A DNA stretch of 9,173 bases. Source: Anaerolineae bacterium CG2_30_64_16. GTDB taxonomy: Bacteria > Chloroflexota > Anaerolineae > CG2-30-64-16. Where the stretch lies: positions 1 to 9,173 of the forward strand of contig MNXL01000193.1 of assembly GCA_001871755.1 (NCBI GenBank), written 5' to 3'. The notes beneath the pieces are model-generated. The model made no database searches. It saw only the letters and a list, made by a program, of their open reading frames with translations, and was not told the origin of the DNA. A program made the position numbers and the translations under genes. Every line of letters begins with the position of its first letter. Position 1 is the first letter of the stretch. This document shows, piece by piece, positions 7,263 to 9,173 of this stretch.

Positions 7263-9032
7263 TCACACGTCCTCTTCGAGCTTCTTCCCCAGATCGCGCA
7301 GGTTCGCCTGGATCGCGGTCAGCGCGGTTTCCGTGTCGCCCAGCGTGGCCTGCTGCGTCTCCACGAAGCGGGTGTACGGTTGCATCGCCTCCCGAATGCG
7401 TTGCAGCGAGCGGCCCAGCTCATCCTCGAACTGGTCAGTGATGGCCCTGGTCAACCGGGTGCGCAGGTCGCCGATCTTGGCCTGGAGGTCATTTTTGGCC
7501 CGCCGGCGCTTGTTGGGGATCAGGTAGAAGCCCAACGCGGCCACGGCCCCCGCGGCCAGCACCCCGCTGACGTCGGCGAGGGTGGCGGCCAGCACTTTCA
7601 CCAGCAGCGCGCCGAGCCCGATGGCGCCCGCCTCGACGAGCGCGGTCTGAGCCACAGCCATCTGCACCGAGTCAGCCAGCGCCCTGGCCTCCGCGTCCTT
7701 GTCGTAGGTGGCGACCACCTCGTGGGCCGCGCGGCCCACCGATTGCAGCAGCGCCTGCCGGTTGGTCTCGAACCCCGGCCTGAGCCTGGACGAAGGCTCG
7801 CCCACCTGGCCCACGATGTGATCCTGATGGTGGACGATGCGCTTGTTGAGATACGCCATCACCGCCTGCCACTGTTGGAAATCCTTATCGACCAACCAGT
7901 CGATCAGCTCGTGGGTGTGGGCCTCGACCTGGGCCGTGGTGTCCGCGATGACCTGTCGCTCGAACATCCCGCGCACCCGGTCGGCGTTGATCAGGTCGAA
8001 GAGCCGTGCCAGCCGGATCGTATCGTCGAAGAAGCGGTTGCCCCGTTCCGACATGGCGTAGAGCACGTTGTCGACGTGGCTCAGATGATACCTGAAGTCG
8101 CGGCGCATGTCGGCTTCGTACGCGGCAAGCTGCGCCTCGATCGTCCGCACGGTGGCGACGTCTTCGCGGAGCAGCGTCTGGCGGGCTTCGGCGACCGCCA
8201 GATAGCGCCCGGTGAGCTTCTGCGCCACGCCCAGCGGATTGGCCAGCTTGAGCCGCAGCCGCTCCCGCTCGTCCAACGTGCGCAGGATGTAGGTCTCCAG
8301 CGGCTCGAAGCGGCTGGCGGCCCAGAGCCGGGTGCGTTCATCCGCGTCGAAGGTCTCTTTGGCCTGCCGCGCCTGCCGGCTTGAGATCGGAAAGACAGTA
8401 GGGCGGCGACCGAGCAGCTCACGCGCGTTGGTCTCCACGAACGCAACCACCTGTTCGACGTCGGCCGTGGTCTCCAGGATGTCGATCTTGTTGAGCACCA
8501 CCACGACCTTCTTGCCCCACGCGCGGATGCGTGCCAGGAAGAGCCGCTCGCTCTCGCTGAACGGCCGCTCCACCGAGGTGACGAAGAGGATCAGATCGGC
8601 CCGCGGCACGAATTCCTCGGTGATCTGCTGGTGCCGCTGGATGATCGCGTTGGCGCCCGGTGTGTCGACGATGTTGATATCGCGCAGCCACTCGACCGGA
8701 TAGGTCATCACGGCCATGCCACCTGCCATCCCGGTGCTCCCCGCGTCTGCGCCGTACTTGATCAGGTGGATCTCCGTGGTAGTCGGCGTCACCCCCTCGG
8801 CCAGGAAGCGCTGACCCAGCAGCGCGTTGATAAAGGCGGACTTGCCCGCGTTGAATTCGCCAACGATGACGAGCAAGAACAACTCGTCCAGTTGCAGGAG
8901 CGCGCGGTCCAGCACGTCGAGATCCTCGGCGGCGGCATCCAGGTGGGCCAGCGGCCTGCGCAGTGCGAGCAGCTCACGGCGCTCGGCCTGCAGAAGCTGT
9001 TCTTCGGTGTCGGTCAAGAAGCGTCGCAACAT
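7263..9032 (-). CDS. Bacterial dynamin-like GTPase
   Basis: This 589-residue protein belongs to the dynamin family, large GTPases that bind and remodel membranes. The GTPase domain shows G1 GEFNAGKS (58-65, K64/S65), the G2 threonines T84-T86 in GVTPTTTE, G3 DTPG (123-126) and G4 NKID (181-184). A helical region follows (about 230-460), then a strongly hydrophobic stretch (about 463-503, ALVEAGAIGLGALL to ALGFYLIP) ended by the basic NKRRR cluster. It resembles a membrane-inserting hairpin or paddle. A final helical segment (about 507-589) may pack back against the first helices (1-50), as in the stalk of other dynamins. ATG at 9032 has GAGG about 7 bases upstream. Many bacterial dynamins occur as adjacent pairs; no partner is in the window, but one may lie beyond 9173. 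Roles known in other bacteria include membrane repair, stress and phage tolerance; which applies here cannot be told. The family call is firm, the function is not. Confidence 0.92.
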   Translation of the reverse strand: MLRRFLTDTEEQLLQAERRELLALRRPLAHLDAAAEDLDVLDRALLQLDELFLLVIVGEFNAGKSAFINALLGQRFLAEGVTPTTTEIHLIKYGADAGSTGMAGGMAVMTYPVEWLRDINIVDTPGANAIIQRHQQITEEFVPRADLILFVTSVERPFSESERLFLARIRAWGKKVVVVLNKIDILETTADVEQVVAFVETNARELLGRRPTVFPISSRQARQAKETFDADERTRLWAASRFEPLETYILRTLDERERLRLKLANPLGVAQKLTGRYLAVAEARQTLLREDVATVRTIEAQLAAYEADMRRDFRYHLSHVDNVLYAMSERGNRFFDDTIRLARLFDLINADRVRGMFERQVIADTTAQVEAHTHELIDWLVDKDFQQWQAVMAYLNKRIVHHQDHIVGQVGEPSSRLRPGFETNRQALLQSVGRAAHEVVATYDKDAEARALADSVQMAVAQTALVEAGAIGLGALLVKVLAATLADVSGVLAAGAVAALGFYLIPNKRRRAKNDLQAKIGDLRTRLTRAITDQFEDELGRSLQRIREAMQPYTRFVETQQATLGDTETALTAIQANLRDLGKKLEEDV

Positions 9033-9062
9033 GACGTACCTCGTGAATGGGTGAATTTGCGA

Positions 9063-9173
9063 ATGGCAGATGGCAGATGGCAGATGGCAGATGGCAGATG
9101 GCAGATGGCAGATGGCAGATGGCAGATGGCAGATGGCAGATGGCAGATGGCAGATGGCAGATGGCAGATGGCA
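9063..9173. repeat. Heptanucleotide tandem array (ATGGCAG unit), running off the window
   Basis: Nearly sixteen perfect copies of the 7-base unit ATGGCAG fill 111 bases and continue past the window edge. The array starts about 30 bases upstream of the dynamin-like start codon, so any promoter for that gene lies within or beyond it. The spacer 9045-9062 has GTGAATGGGTGAATTTGCGA, which looks like a decayed version of a related repeat. The lack of variation among units suggests recent expansion, or an assembly that may have collapsed the true copy number. Confidence 0.95.

Noticed and set aside
7224..8384. 386-codon plus-strand open frame opposite the dynamin-like gene
   Set aside because: Antisense shadow with no motif; its start lies in the 7209-7242 palindrome and it has no convincing ribosome site.
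9063..9173. CRISPR array
   Set aside because: Units are 7 bases and directly adjacent with no spacers; the same holds for the other arrays.

Overview
The window is GC-rich, and every convincing gene lies on the minus strand. In transcription order (high to low coordinates) it holds a dynamin-like GTPase, a small three-gene cassette resembling a toxin-antitoxin operon, uvrA, and a miaB-type methylthiotransferase gene followed 17 bases later by an OmpR/PhoB-type response regulator. The protein sequences and the many short tandem and palindromic repeats suggest a Chloroflexota bacterium (Anaerolineae/Caldilineae-like). This assignment rests on general resemblance and was not tested by any search.

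Layout. 1-84: a perfect palindrome that touches the response regulator stop codon. 82-2345: response regulator and miaB, probably one transcript from a promoter at 2412-2440; an 8-base tandem array fills nearly all of the predicted leader. 2471-5569: uvrA, with its own promoter at 5649-5677. 5570-6257: a long non-coding stretch with degraded interspersed repeats and a strong minus-strand terminator at 6027-6060. 6258-7097: the three-gene cassette, with a near-consensus sigma70 promoter at 7168-7196; its first gene is split by a +1 frameshift. 7209-7242: a second perfect palindrome. 7263-9032: dynamin-like protein. 9063-9173: a 7-base tandem array that runs off the window.

The most unusual signal is repetitive DNA inside housekeeping genes. 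miaB and uvrA carry several arrays of degenerate 7-base units, and miaB also carries a fragment of an interspersed repeat. All are in frame, and all sit between conserved blocks rather than within motifs, so both proteins are longer than usual while every catalytic motif is intact. Because 7 leaves remainder 1 on division by 3, a heptamer array encodes one fixed 7-residue periodic peptide per strand in any reading frame. That may explain why such arrays survive inside genes.

The genes cover separate roles: membrane-linked GTPase activity, a possible stress or toxin-antitoxin module, nucleotide excision repair, tRNA modification and signal response. Only miaB with the response regulator, and the three small genes, look co-transcribed. 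Family names for the small genes come from memory of sequence patterns and are less certain than those for uvrA, miaB, the response regulator and the GTPase.
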